Position numbers and translations under genes: made by a program | Part shown: positions 38,064 through 46,513 of the stretch, one piece after another | Position numbering within the stretch: position 1 is the first letter of the stretch | How the letters are laid out: the number at the start of each line of letters is the position of its first letter | The notes under the pieces: generated by a model | The model's input: only the letters and a program-made list of their open reading frames with translations | What the model was told of the DNA's origin: nothing | Databases searched by the model: none | Source: Polynucleobacter cosmopolitanus | GTDB lineage: Bacteria; Pseudomonadota; Gammaproteobacteria; Burkholderiales; Burkholderiaceae | DNA: 64,000 bases | Assembly: GCF_002224225.1 (NCBI RefSeq) | Contig: NZ_NJGG01000002.1 | Span: forward strand, 248,001-312,000 | Direction of reading: 5' to 3'

Positions 38064-39062
38064 TCACATCATTTTTTTAATTTTCAAATATGCAAACATG
38101 GATGCACCAGCCAACCCCATCAAAAACATTACCTCATAGAATGAGGATTCCAAACCCAGCAAATCACTCATATTCATGCCCATGATCCCGGTAATCAGGG
38201 TCATAGGCAAAAAGATGACAGTCATGGTCGATAGAACTTGTAGGCTATTAGCGTTGAATTGAGCAACGTGGGCAGCTTGTTCGTCTTGAAGTACTTTTGC
38301 ACGCTCATACAAATGATCCAGGTCTTGAATTAGAACTGATAATTTTTCAGAGAATTCTGATATTTCTTGAAAGTTATCATCATTCATCCAGGGTGCACGA
38401 TTTCTAATCAAATGATTGATAGCGATACCCTCTGGAGCAAAGTATCTTCTCATGCGGTTACATTGAATTCTGATTCTTCCCAAAGTCTCATGCTCTGGCA
38501 AAGTCTCGCCACGGATGATAATCTCTTCTAATTGATCCATGCGATCCATGAGTTGATTGGCGGTATCGTGTACACAATCCTCACGAATCTCCAATAAGTG
38601 CCGATATACATCACCGACACTCTTAAGCTTTAGCTTGCCAGATATCAAGGAGCGCTTAAGAATATCTGGCGCTTCAACAGGATGAGGACGCAATGTAATG
38701 AAAACATTATTGATACAAATAATCCACATTGTCACAATTTCTTCAGAATTTTTTTGATTAAATTCTTTCAGAAAATCATTAAAAAAGATCAAATGAGCAT
38801 CATCCACTCGACAAAATGTTTTTTGTCTGACTCGCCCGACATCATCCTGCAAAATTTCAACTATATCCTCAGGAAGGTGTTGTGATGATTTCAACCAACT
38901 CTGGACTTGGGTATTGGCATAGTTTAAATGCAGCCAAACTGAATCAGTTGCGGATAAGCTTAATAGCTCTTGTCCACTTAAGACAACTTCACGCCCTTCC
39001 CCATCAGAATTAAATAGCCAAGCAAAAATAAGCCCACTGACCGGCAAGCTATTTAAATTCAT
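38064..39062 (-). CDS. CorA/ZntB-type metal transporter
   Basis: A 332-residue protein of the CorA family. The N-terminal two-thirds is cytosolic (VWLHLNYANTQVQSWLKSSQHLPEDIVEILQDDVGRVRQKTF). The last 60 residues form two membrane helices separated by the GMN signature (ITGIMGMNMSDLLG). The N-terminal layout fits ZntB, which moves zinc, better than magnesium-type CorA. It sits right before the phosphonate operon but is a separate unit. Relevance to phosphate uptake is unclear, although metals are needed by PhoX-type enzymes. Confidence 0.85.
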   Translation of the reverse strand: MNLNSLPVSGLIFAWLFNSDGEGREVVLSGQELLSLSATDSVWLHLNYANTQVQSWLKSSQHLPEDIVEILQDDVGRVRQKTFCRVDDAHLIFFNDFLKEFNQKNSEEIVTMWIICINNVFITLRPHPVEAPDILKRSLISGKLKLKSVGDVYRHLLEIREDCVHDTANQLMDRMDQLEEIIIRGETLPEHETLGRIRIQCNRMRRYFAPEGIAINHLIRNRAPWMNDDNFQEISEFSEKLSVLIQDLDHLYERAKVLQDEQAAHVAQFNANSLQVLSTMTVIFLPMTLITGIMGMNMSDLLGLESSFYEVMFLMGLAGASMFAYLKIKKMM

Positions 39063-39092
39063 GACATTATTTACAGGTAAGAATCAATGACA

Positions 39093-39653
39093 TTATTTGT
39101 ACATTGACTTTTTAACCCAAGAAATTTTTTTCATCATTTTCTTGAATGCTTCTTGCTTGACCTCTTCACGCACAAAATCAATCATGCGATCTGTTTCTTC
39201 TGTGTGTTTTTTTGGTAAATCTATTTTTGCAGAAGCTTTGAATTCACAAATTTCTTGGCCGTCTAAGACAACGTATCTGACGGAACATTTGCTGATAGGC
39301 AAGTTGTAGGCTTGATTGCATACAATTAATTTTTCATCCAAAGTAGCAGCAAACGTTAATATATGATTTTGAAGATCATCTAATTTTTCAGGGGCGCTAA
39401 AAATCGTAAATCCTGTGGATGGATGCTCCCACTCGGAGTCATCCGAGTACCACATTTCTTTAATGTCATCTTCGCGGTTAACTTGCTTGGCTTCTGTTGT
39501 CGACAAGCCATAAAAAATACGATAAATAGAAAAATTGTCGCCAGGACCATACTGGCCCTCATCTGCGATGAAACGATTATTAATTTCTGAATTTAGAGAT
39601 TCAACAGCTAGATTGCCACTCAAAGTAATTCGATTAACAAATGTTTTAGACAT
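39093..39653 (-). CDS. Protein of unknown function, 186 residues
   Basis: I do not recognise this protein. It has no signal peptide or membrane helix. It looks like a soluble alpha/beta protein: SGNLAVESLNSEINNRFIADEGQYGPGDNFSIYRIFYG, then a YSDDSEWEHPSTGFTIFSAPEKLDDLQNHILTFAATLDEKLIVCNQ core. It ends in a basic, lysine-rich helix (KQEAFKKMMKKISWVKKSMYK). A ribosome site (AGGAGG, rc of cctcct) lies close to the ATG, so translation is likely. It lies in the island between the CorA gene and phoX, both on the same strand. Confidence 0.6.
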   Translation of the reverse strand: MSKTFVNRITLSGNLAVESLNSEINNRFIADEGQYGPGDNFSIYRIFYGLSTTEAKQVNREDDIKEMWYSDDSEWEHPSTGFTIFSAPEKLDDLQNHILTFAATLDEKLIVCNQAYNLPISKCSVRYVVLDGQEICEFKASAKIDLPKKHTEETDRMIDFVREEVKQEAFKKMMKKISWVKKSMYK

Positions 39654-39767
39654 TTCTTCCTCCTATGAATTCCTTAAGAATACCTGATTAACATTAGTTT
39701 TCTTGTTTTTTAATATTTTCATTAACTCATCACGATTCTATAAGTTTTAAATAAAAATATACTTGAA

Positions 39768-41660
39768 TCATAGGCCTACTTCTTTGCCATCTTTTCTCCA
39801 AATAGCGATTGTGGCAGATCTTGGTCGCGTGAATTTATCTTTATCTGGCCAACTGGAAATCACTTTCGTATTCTTAGGGTCTGATCTCTCAGAAGGTGAC
39901 TCGCCCGGATGCTGAATGTTGATAAACATGGTTTTTAAATCTGGGGTCATATCAACACCTGTGATCTCACAACCTTTGGGGCCAATCAAGAATCTTCTAA
40001 ATTCTTTGCTTGCAGGGTCTGATGCGTACATCGCATTATTTGGTAAATTAGCATAGGCACCTTTACCCAGGGTAGAAGTTGAAATATCCGTCTGTGTCCA
40101 AAGAATTCCACGTCGATCAAACCATAACCCATCCGGAGACCCGAGGGTATCGCCAATCACATTACCTCTTAAATGCGCTTGGGTACTGTTTGGATCTCCC
40201 GCCAAAGTATAGATTTCCCATTTAAAGACTGTTCCAGCACTGTCACCATTGGCTTCAGACCAACGAACAATGTGCCCCATTGAATTTGATGCTCTAGGGT
40301 TGGCCGCATTTAACGGAATCTGTGAACCTCTATCAGAATTATTGGTCAATGTCACATAAACATCCTTATTTTTCGGATGAACGGCAACCCACTCCGGACG
40401 ATCCATCGATGTGGCACCAACAAAATCAGCCGCCAAACGTGCGTTGATTACTATGTAAGCTTGATTCGGAAATCCATTGGCGGCGGTCAAGCCATTTCTA
40501 TTATGTTCAAGAGCAATCCATCTTCCCTGACCATCTGCGTCGTAGCGAGCCACATACAAAGTTCCCTCGTCCAGTAACTTCTTATTTTCAATTGGGTTTG
40601 CTGAATTAAATGTTTTTTTACTGACGAATTTATACACATATTCATTTTTTTGATCATCCCCCATGTAGACAACCACTTTTTTATTTTTTGCGATTGTGAC
40701 AACAGCGCCCTCATGCTTAAAGCGACCCAATGCTGTTCTCTTGATGGGTTGTGCATCTGGATCTTGCGGATCAATTTCAACAACCCAGCCAAATCGATTG
40801 ATTTCATTTGGATGTTTATCTAAATTAAATCGCTCATCATGCTCATGCCAACGATAACCAAATCCTTTTGTATTGACACCGACTCGAGCTTCTTGTAAGT
40901 TTGGCTTACCAGTTTTAACAAAATAACCATTGAAGTTTTCCTCGCAAGTCAAATAAGTGCCCCAAGGAGTAACACCATTGGCACAATTATTGAGCGTTCC
41001 TAAAGCCTCACGACCTTTTTCATCAAAGGCTGTTTTCATGTAAACGCTACCTGCTGCTGGACCACTGATGGCACATGGGGAATAAGCGGTGATTCTTCTA
41101 GAACGTTTATCAGTGACTACAGCCCAATCTCCACTCGCCGATTTTTCAATGACCGACACCGTGACTCCATGTGCAGCCTGTGATTTTTTGACCTTTTCGG
41201 CAGTCCAAGGTTCCATACCACTAGGATGCAATAGCCCGTCATCTGTATATTCGTGGTTAGTGACCCACAAGCCTTTTATAGATTCAGACCCATTCACTTT
41301 AATGGGGAAAAATGCACAGCCATCATGATGCATGCCAAATTGGCTTTCCTGATCAGCAGCAGTATCTGAGACATCAGGTGCAATATTCTTTGACGCTCCG
41401 TTGATTGAATCACCCCAAGCCGCAACCACGGACCACTGATAACCAGGCGGCAATTGGATGTCATCATTGGCAGAACTGTAAGACACAGATTCAAAAGAAA
41501 ATAATTTTGACGAGCGATTTTCTGCAGCAATAACCTCTGCTTGGGAAAACAGCATCGCGATGGCAGAAGAAATCATGATGTTTCTTCGCTGCGGATTGAC
41601 CAACTCAGTCAAGGACTTTTTACCAGTTGGGTTAACTACAACATCATCAAATTCATTCAT
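39768..41660 (-). CDS. phoX: PhoX-family alkaline phosphatase
   Basis: A 630-residue protein of the PhoX (DUF839) family, a monomeric phosphatase that uses iron and calcium to release phosphate from esters outside the cytoplasm. The start has a twin arginine (NPQRRNIMISS) and a hydrophobic stretch, so Tat export is plausible. It shows LWVTNHEYTDDGLLHPSG, PWGTYLTCEENFNGYF, FKHEGAV, DRPEWVAVHPKNKDVYVTLTNN and GSPDGLWFDRRGILWTQTD, all typical. It has no close gene upstream on its strand. Together with the phosphonate operon it marks the island as a phosphorus-scavenging one. Confidence 0.92.
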   Translation of the reverse strand: MNEFDDVVVNPTGKKSLTELVNPQRRNIMISSAIAMLFSQAEVIAAENRSSKLFSFESVSYSSANDDIQLPPGYQWSVVAAWGDSINGASKNIAPDVSDTAADQESQFGMHHDGCAFFPIKVNGSESIKGLWVTNHEYTDDGLLHPSGMEPWTAEKVKKSQAAHGVTVSVIEKSASGDWAVVTDKRSRRITAYSPCAISGPAAGSVYMKTAFDEKGREALGTLNNCANGVTPWGTYLTCEENFNGYFVKTGKPNLQEARVGVNTKGFGYRWHEHDERFNLDKHPNEINRFGWVVEIDPQDPDAQPIKRTALGRFKHEGAVVTIAKNKKVVVYMGDDQKNEYVYKFVSKKTFNSANPIENKKLLDEGTLYVARYDADGQGRWIALEHNRNGLTAANGFPNQAYIVINARLAADFVGATSMDRPEWVAVHPKNKDVYVTLTNNSDRGSQIPLNAANPRASNSMGHIVRWSEANGDSAGTVFKWEIYTLAGDPNSTQAHLRGNVIGDTLGSPDGLWFDRRGILWTQTDISTSTLGKGAYANLPNNAMYASDPASKEFRRFLIGPKGCEITGVDMTPDLKTMFINIQHPGESPSERSDPKNTKVISSWPDKDKFTRPRSATIAIWRKDGKEVGL

Positions 41661-41750
41661 TTCAACACCTAATTGTATTTTTGGAAAATAACTCCATATT
41701 TACCCAAAATTGTTTCACTTCAATGAAATTCTTAACTTAGACATGCTGTA

Positions 41751-41796
41751 TTGGTCTTTCATTGGTCATTAATTTGTCATGACACTAAGATATTGT
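41751..41796 (+). promoter_or_regulatory. Predicted PhoB-activated promoter
   Basis: Three tandem half-sites with an 11-bp period start at 41751, 41762 and 41773 (TTGGTCT, TTGGTCA, TTTGTCA). The best pair is TGGTCAT-TAAT-TTGTCAT at 41763-41780. Ten bases after it stands TATTGT (41791-41796), the -10 distance known for E. coli PHO promoters, and no -35 box is present. It drives rightward transcription into the short hairpin-ended stretch that follows. It could also act on phoX to the left. Confidence 0.5.
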
Positions 41797-41802
41797 GAAA
41801 AA

Positions 41803-41857
41803 GTAGTCCTAAAAATATGGTTTGACGACAATTACCCAGCTCTGCTGGGATTTTTTT
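41803..41857 (+). ncRNA. Predicted PhoB-linked small RNA or attenuated leader
   Basis: A start expected near 41803 would give about 55 bases ending in a terminator: CCCAGC, TCT loop, GCTGGG, A and T7 (41835-41857). The acetyltransferase frame begins at 41882, after the terminator. The short product is therefore either a small RNA or a leader whose read-through governs that gene. Inferred from promoter and terminator signals only. Confidence 0.4.
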
Positions 41858-41881
41858 AATTCAGTGAGTATCATTTATAAA

Positions 41882-42424
41882 ATGCATAAAAATAAATCAT
41901 TCTCCGAATTGTTGAAGACACCTCATCAAATTGTGCAAGGGACCTATGGTCTAAGACCCATGTCTGAGAAAGATAGATCTTGCGTTAAAGACTTATTTGA
42001 CCATCTCTCAAGCAAGAGTCGCTACTATCGATACTATCAATATCTTAATGATTTACCTGAGGATCTTTTAAATAAGATTGTTCAAGCAAATAGAAAAGAT
42101 GATCTAGCGATTGGCGCTTTTCTTCAACATGACAACTCTGAAGAAAAAACACTCATTGGAATTGTCAGGTATGTCGAGGAAAGTATCCCAGGAGAGGCTG
42201 AATTTTCAATTTCCGTTCGAGATGACTTTCAACACGAGGGCGTGGGATCTCATTTAATGGAAATAATTTTCAGAGCTGCTCAGGAAAATGGTTACAAGAA
42301 ACTTCATGGGTATGTGATGTCGGATAATCATGAAATGCTCACCCTGATGTCTAACCTTGGCGCAGAATGCACGCGAGATCCAGATGATATGACAATGATG
42401 ATCACAACATTTACTGTGAAATAA
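41882..42424 (+). CDS. GNAT-family N-acetyltransferase
   Basis: A 180-residue acetyltransferase. It shows YGLRPMSEKDRSCVKDLFDHLSSKSRYYRYYQYLNDLPEDLL, a long N-terminal part of the type seen in stand-alone relatives of Pat/YfiQ GNAT domains. The acetyl-CoA core follows: IGIVRYVEESIPGEAEFSISVRDDFQHEGVGSHLMEIIFRAAQENGYKKLHGYV. The ATG at 41882 is chosen because the frame upstream crosses the terminator hairpin. The 3' end overlaps the convergent MFS gene by 14 bases. Substrate unknown. Confidence 0.78.
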   Translation: MHKNKSFSELLKTPHQIVQGTYGLRPMSEKDRSCVKDLFDHLSSKSRYYRYYQYLNDLPEDLLNKIVQANRKDDLAIGAFLQHDNSEEKTLIGIVRYVEESIPGEAEFSISVRDDFQHEGVGSHLMEIIFRAAQENGYKKLHGYVMSDNHEMLTLMSNLGAECTRDPDDMTMMITTFTVK

Positions 42425-43592
42425 CCCTTTTTTTATAAATCCATAACAACATCAGTAATGCGGAACTTCCAGCCAAAGTGGCAGAAAAACTAAATGCATA
42501 AAAGGGGCCATGTACTTCATATAACCAACCAAATATGAAAGATGCGGGTAGTAGCATCACCCCAGAAATCAAGTTAAACCATCCAAAGGCAGTGCCGGTT
42601 AGATGAATTGGCGCCATATCAGCAACCAATGCTTTTTCGACCCCTTCTGTAGCTGCTTTAAAAATTCCGTAAAGTGCGAATAGCCCAAATAAGATGGGTA
42701 CAGTCACACCATCTAAACCCATACAAAAGTAAACACAAGAAAATGCAAGCCAAGCAATCAAGATAAATAGCTTTCTGTCAAAACGGTCGGATAAGGCTGA
42801 CAATGGCGTTCCCAAAATTGCAGTAATAAAAGACACAGCAGCCCACAATAAAGGAATTTGCTCAAGAGGAACTCCGAGCTCCTTGGCGCGCAATAAAAGA
42901 AACATGTCTGATGAATTGCCCAATGTAAATAATGCAATGACACACAAATATTTCTTAAAATCCTGAGATAAACCCTTCAATGACCAACTAAATTTTTCAA
43001 AAGATGGCGAAACTTTAATTTTTGGCTCAACGATTAAAAAAGTCAGACACATTGCAATAATTGCTGGTAGCAATGACCAAATAAAAACATCTTTCAGGGG
43101 CAGTCCCATAAAAAGAAGAAAAGTTGCTACCAATGGGCCTAATACTGCTCCCGCATTATCAAATGAGCGATGCAATCCAAAAGCCAAGCCCCTTTGTTTT
43201 TCAGAAACACTAAAAGCTAATAAAGCATCACGTGGCGAACTTCTCAGGCCTTTACCAATTCGGTCAACAAATCGAATAGATAAAATCCAAATCCAACTAT
43301 TTGCAAATGCTAAAAGTGGTCGTCCAAATCCCGCAAAGCTATAACCTATTAACATCCAAAGCTTTGCATTATGAAACTTATCAAAGAGTACGCCGGAAAT
43401 TAGTTTAAATAGACTCGCCGTTGCTTCAGCAATACCCTCAATTAAGCCAAGAATTTTTGGACCAGATAATAAAGTTGTAGCCAAATAAAATGGTATCAGT
43501 GGATATATCATCTCACTGGCAAAGTCATTCATGAAACTAATGAGGCCAATGAGCCAAACGCTTCCTGGTAGAAATTTCAGATTAGTGAGCAT
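42411..43592 (-). CDS. MFS transporter
   Basis: A 393-residue carrier with 12 membrane segments. MFS loop motifs include RFVDRIGKGLRSSPRDALLAFSV (motif 1-like) and LSDRFDRKLFILIAW in the second half. The RIGKGLRSSPRDALLA stretch is found in a group of MFS proteins often annotated as drug/sugar permeases near stress genes; the cargo is unknown. It lies 33 bases downstream of the CYTH-CHAD gene on the same strand, suggesting one transcript. Confidence 0.82.
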   Translation of the reverse strand: MLTNLKFLPGSVWLIGLISFMNDFASEMIYPLIPFYLATTLLSGPKILGLIEGIAEATASLFKLISGVLFDKFHNAKLWMLIGYSFAGFGRPLLAFANSWIWILSIRFVDRIGKGLRSSPRDALLAFSVSEKQRGLAFGLHRSFDNAGAVLGPLVATFLLFMGLPLKDVFIWSLLPAIIAMCLTFLIVEPKIKVSPSFEKFSWSLKGLSQDFKKYLCVIALFTLGNSSDMFLLLRAKELGVPLEQIPLLWAAVSFITAILGTPLSALSDRFDRKLFILIAWLAFSCVYFCMGLDGVTVPILFGLFALYGIFKAATEGVEKALVADMAPIHLTGTAFGWFNLISGVMLLPASFIFGWLYEVHGPFYAFSFSATLAGSSALLMLLWIYKKRVISQ

Positions 43593-43625
43593 GTGGAGAA
43601 AAGTTGATTCGACTTTTTAGTCAAA

Positions 43626-45113
43626 TCACCAAATTTTCTTAACTTCACTGAATGTTTTAACGGCTTGCGCGCATTCAATGCATGAGCGGGTCCGTTCTGC
43701 TTTTAACCATCCCATCGCAAAAAGAATATTTGAATCAACTGATAAACGTTCTTGAGATTTTTCAATGGCAACGCAAATATCGTTGTAATGCCCTAACGCC
43801 TCTAAAACTTGACCCAAACTTCTTAAATAATTTTTGTATTTATCGGTATTGCAAAAGTCTGTGAAGAATTCCAAAGTGTACCGAAGATGTTTAAGTCGTT
43901 TGCGTAACTTATGGCGCCTTTCATCAGGAATCTCCATAAAACAGCTTGCCAGTTGTTTTGTTTCCTTAAGGACTTTGTTTAGCTCCTGAATTAATAAAGG
44001 TTTTAATCTTTTTGATTCGGACGTTGATTTTTCTTGTACTATTGATATCTCAATGATTGATAAACAAAACAATTGAAAATTCTTAGCCTGCAAAATACCT
44101 TTAGGATCAGGCAAATCGCTCACAGAAGTTAAGCTCATATCAGGAGCATCAACAGCAGACAGAGCGGGCTTTAATTTTTCATCAAAAAAATGATGGTCTC
44201 GGTACTGGCCCAACTGACCAAAGACCAATATCAATTGCTTTAAATCAGACTCTGTTAGATAAATCTGTATCAATCCCAACACTTTCATCGCAGATTTTAA
44301 GCGCCGCAAACCCACCCTCAATTGATGAATATGCTCATCAAATGCTTCAAGTCCCGCATTAATCTCGCTGACATTCGGTAGTATTTGATCAATACAAGAA
44401 TTTAGTAATACGGCAGCAATAGCGCCATCATGTTGGTTCGGCAAGGTAACCTCTTTAGCCCTGGTAGGAGGACTTGAGGAAAGACCTCTGGCAGCCAGGT
44501 AACCCCTTTGAGCTTTACTTCGAGTGTCAATCGTTGCACTGAATCGACTAATCAATACTTTTGCATGATTAATAACGGCTAGCTTGTCTCCTGACTTGAG
44601 CTCAATCTCTAACTCACGGACAGGAATCAGTCTTTCTTCACCATTGGATTGATATGCCTTAATCATTCCAATATCTAAAGCATACTCAAGCATGGCTCCA
44701 CGCGCACGAACCAAGGCAGGTCTTCTCCATATATCTGTTTGATATCTGACAGACAGTTGATCTGGCCCATGTTTTGCATCTCGCAATACTTTCATTAAGA
44801 CTTTATGCGCAGGATGCTCATGATGAAGATGCACATTCAAAAGGGGTACGGTTGAACCCACATGCTGAATCACAACATTGTGTTCCAACCTCTCAAACTG
44901 TGAAGAGCTACTTGCTTTAAGCGTTTGAATCCAAAATCTTCCCTCTTTGCGAATTCTGATAGCTATGCCAGCTTTGGCTAAAGTGAATGCATCCGTATCA
45001 AAGTAAAAAGCTTGTAATTTTTGACGCCGAATGCCACCCTTAGAGATCACAAATTTTTCAATCTCAGTCAATCGTTCATCAGGGAAAACTAATTTCAGTT
45101 CAAATTCATTCAT
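43626..45113 (-). CDS. CYTH-CHAD domain protein (inorganic triphosphatase-like)
   Basis: A 495-residue protein. Residues 1-200 form a CYTH domain, with the ExExK-like start MNEFELKLVFPDE and later EYALDIGMIKAY and LEIELKSGD, suited to binding tri- or polyphosphate with metal. Residues about 230-495 form a CHAD domain with conserved His and basic residues (HIHQLRVGLRRLKSAMKVL, RRHKLRKRLKHLRYTLEFF). CHAD domains bind polyphosphate granules, and E. coli YgiF with this layout is a triphosphatase. Its presence in a phosphorus island next to ppk/ppx further right fits polyphosphate handling. Confidence 0.88.
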   Translation of the reverse strand: MNEFELKLVFPDERLTEIEKFVISKGGIRRQKLQAFYFDTDAFTLAKAGIAIRIRKEGRFWIQTLKASSSSQFERLEHNVVIQHVGSTVPLLNVHLHHEHPAHKVLMKVLRDAKHGPDQLSVRYQTDIWRRPALVRARGAMLEYALDIGMIKAYQSNGEERLIPVRELEIELKSGDKLAVINHAKVLISRFSATIDTRSKAQRGYLAARGLSSSPPTRAKEVTLPNQHDGAIAAVLLNSCIDQILPNVSEINAGLEAFDEHIHQLRVGLRRLKSAMKVLGLIQIYLTESDLKQLILVFGQLGQYRDHHFFDEKLKPALSAVDAPDMSLTSVSDLPDPKGILQAKNFQLFCLSIIEISIVQEKSTSESKRLKPLLIQELNKVLKETKQLASCFMEIPDERRHKLRKRLKHLRYTLEFFTDFCNTDKYKNYLRSLGQVLEALGHYNDICVAIEKSQERLSVDSNILFAMGWLKAERTRSCIECAQAVKTFSEVKKIW

Positions 45114-45168
45114 ACTTTGATCTTCAAATCAATTGAATTTTTATACTTGGCTGTTGCCATGTTTAAAA

Positions 45169-46095
45169 TTAACCAAGATCTGCAAGTTCTTTTAAATGGG
45201 CGACAACACTTCTAGCCAATGCAGACAAGTGATACCCACCCTCAAGACAGCTAACGATACGGCCATGTGAATATTCATCTGCAATATTCATCAGCTGTCG
45301 CGTTATCCAAGCGTAGTCTGCCTCAACCAACCCCATCTGCCCTAACTCATCTTCTCGATGAGCATCAAAACCAGCAGAAATAAAAATAAACTCTGGTTTA
45401 AATTCGCGCAACTTTGGTAGCCATTGAGTTTCAACTAATTGTCGAATTACCTTGCCGTCAGTATATGCTGGCACTGGAGTGTTTAACATATTAGGAGAGT
45501 TTTCATGAACCTCTGAATAAGGGTACAAAGGGTGCTGAAAAAAACTACACATCAAAACACGTGAATCATCTTTAAAAGCCATTTCAGTACCATTACCATG
45601 GTGAACATCAAAATCAATGATGGCCACACGCTGAAGTGAGTACTTTTCAAGAGCATACTTTGCTGCTATAGCAATGTTATTGAAAAAACAAAATCCCATC
45701 GCTCTATTGGGTTCGGCGTGATGTCCTGGTGGGCGAGTACAGGCAAAAGCGTTCTTTACCTCACCAGACATTACTTTATCCACAGCAGTAATTGAAGCGC
45801 CGACTGACCTTAGTGCTGCTTGATAGCTGTGCGGGTTCATTTTTGTGTCAGAATCAATCACACGATATTCATTTTCATGAACAAACATCTGAATATTTTT
45901 AATATGTTCTTTTGTGTGAACTAACTCAAGCTGACTCTCTGTCGCTAAGGGAGCATCTAAATAGGTTAAGAATGGCTCAATACGACTCAATATCAATTGG
46001 TCTTCAATCGCCTTCACACGATCAGGAGACTCCGGGTGATACTCACCCATATAGTGTTCTAGCGAGTCTCTATGACTGATGTAAGCAGTGCTCAT
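45169..46095 (-). CDS. Histone-deacetylase-family amidohydrolase
   Basis: A 308-residue zinc-dependent deacetylase-like enzyme. It shows EYHPESPDRVKAIEDQL, the paired active-site His in TRPPGHHAEPNRAMGFCFFNNIAIAAKYAL, the zinc ligands in IIDFDVHHGNGT and the second Asp in SAGFDAHREDELG, and ends with GGYHLSALARSVVAHL. Bacterial members act on acetylpolyamines or other acylated amines; the substrate is not fixed. It starts 55 bases upstream of the CYTH-CHAD gene on the same strand. Confidence 0.9.
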   Translation of the reverse strand: MSTAYISHRDSLEHYMGEYHPESPDRVKAIEDQLILSRIEPFLTYLDAPLATESQLELVHTKEHIKNIQMFVHENEYRVIDSDTKMNPHSYQAALRSVGASITAVDKVMSGEVKNAFACTRPPGHHAEPNRAMGFCFFNNIAIAAKYALEKYSLQRVAIIDFDVHHGNGTEMAFKDDSRVLMCSFFQHPLYPYSEVHENSPNMLNTPVPAYTDGKVIRQLVETQWLPKLREFKPEFIFISAGFDAHREDELGQMGLVEADYAWITRQLMNIADEYSHGRIVSCLEGGYHLSALARSVVAHLKELADLG

Positions 46096-46182
46096 TTGAG
46101 AAATAATCTAATTGTTCTAATTAGATTGAATGTTGGTCTAAGACAGATGATGCCACAACTTAATTCGATGAATTCATGATTA

Positions 46183-46216
46183 TTGTCATTAATTGAACAT
46201 ATTAAGTCTCTATAGT
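46183..46216 (+). promoter_or_regulatory. Possible PhoB-type promoter of a short transcript
   Basis: TTGTCAT-TAAT-TGAACAT (46183-46200) has the 11-bp half-site period, but only the first half-site is good. TATAGT (46211-46216) follows 10 bases later. No -35 box at normal spacing is present. The layout copies that at 41763-41796, which is the main support. Confidence 0.35.
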
Positions 46217-46222
46217 CATAAA

Positions 46223-46282
46223 TGAAAACTAAAAAGATAAACCTCTCCTCTTACATGACCCCTTAAATGGGGTCTTTTTTTT
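46223..46282 (+). ncRNA. Predicted small RNA, about 60 nt
   Basis: A strong intrinsic terminator (GACCCC, six-base loop, GGGGTC, T8; 46257-46282) stands on the plus strand. No plus-strand gene precedes it, because the HDAC gene to the left runs the other way. A transcript from the promoter-like signal at 46183-46216 would be about 60 bases with an unpaired CCTCTCCTC tract, which could pair with ribosome-binding sites. The terminator is firm; the RNA is inferred. Confidence 0.42.
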
Positions 46283-46410
46283 GATCCAAACAAAGATAGT
46301 CTTAATAAATTCTTATTTCCTTCATGACCTTGCAACAAACCGATAATAATGTGAATAAGTGATTCCAAAAGAATCATTATTTGTTTTTAACCTTCACCAC
46401 AAGGATAGAC

Positions 46411-46512
46411 ATGAAAAAATTATTGAGAGTCACCCGTAAGATATATTTTGCCTGGCAAGAAGCTAGAAGTACCTTCATCAAGTTCTCCGCTTCAAATTGG
46501 ATAGGCGGCTAG
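46411..46512 (+). CDS. Small basic protein, 33 residues
   Basis: A short frame begins MKKLLRVTRKIYFAWQEAR and has 33 residues. AAGGA lies five bases before the ATG, a strong ribosome site. The sequence forms one basic amphipathic helix with aromatic residues. Its stop lies one base before the GTG of the acetyltransferase gene, so it may couple translation like a leader peptide or form a unit with it. I do not recognise it. Confidence 0.55.
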   Translation: MKKLLRVTRKIYFAWQEARSTFIKFSASNWIGG

Positions 46513-46513
46513 T

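Noticed and set aside
41822..41881. Upstream extension of the acetyltransferase to an earlier ATG.
   Set aside because: The extension would be translated from an intrinsic terminator hairpin and has no conserved residues.
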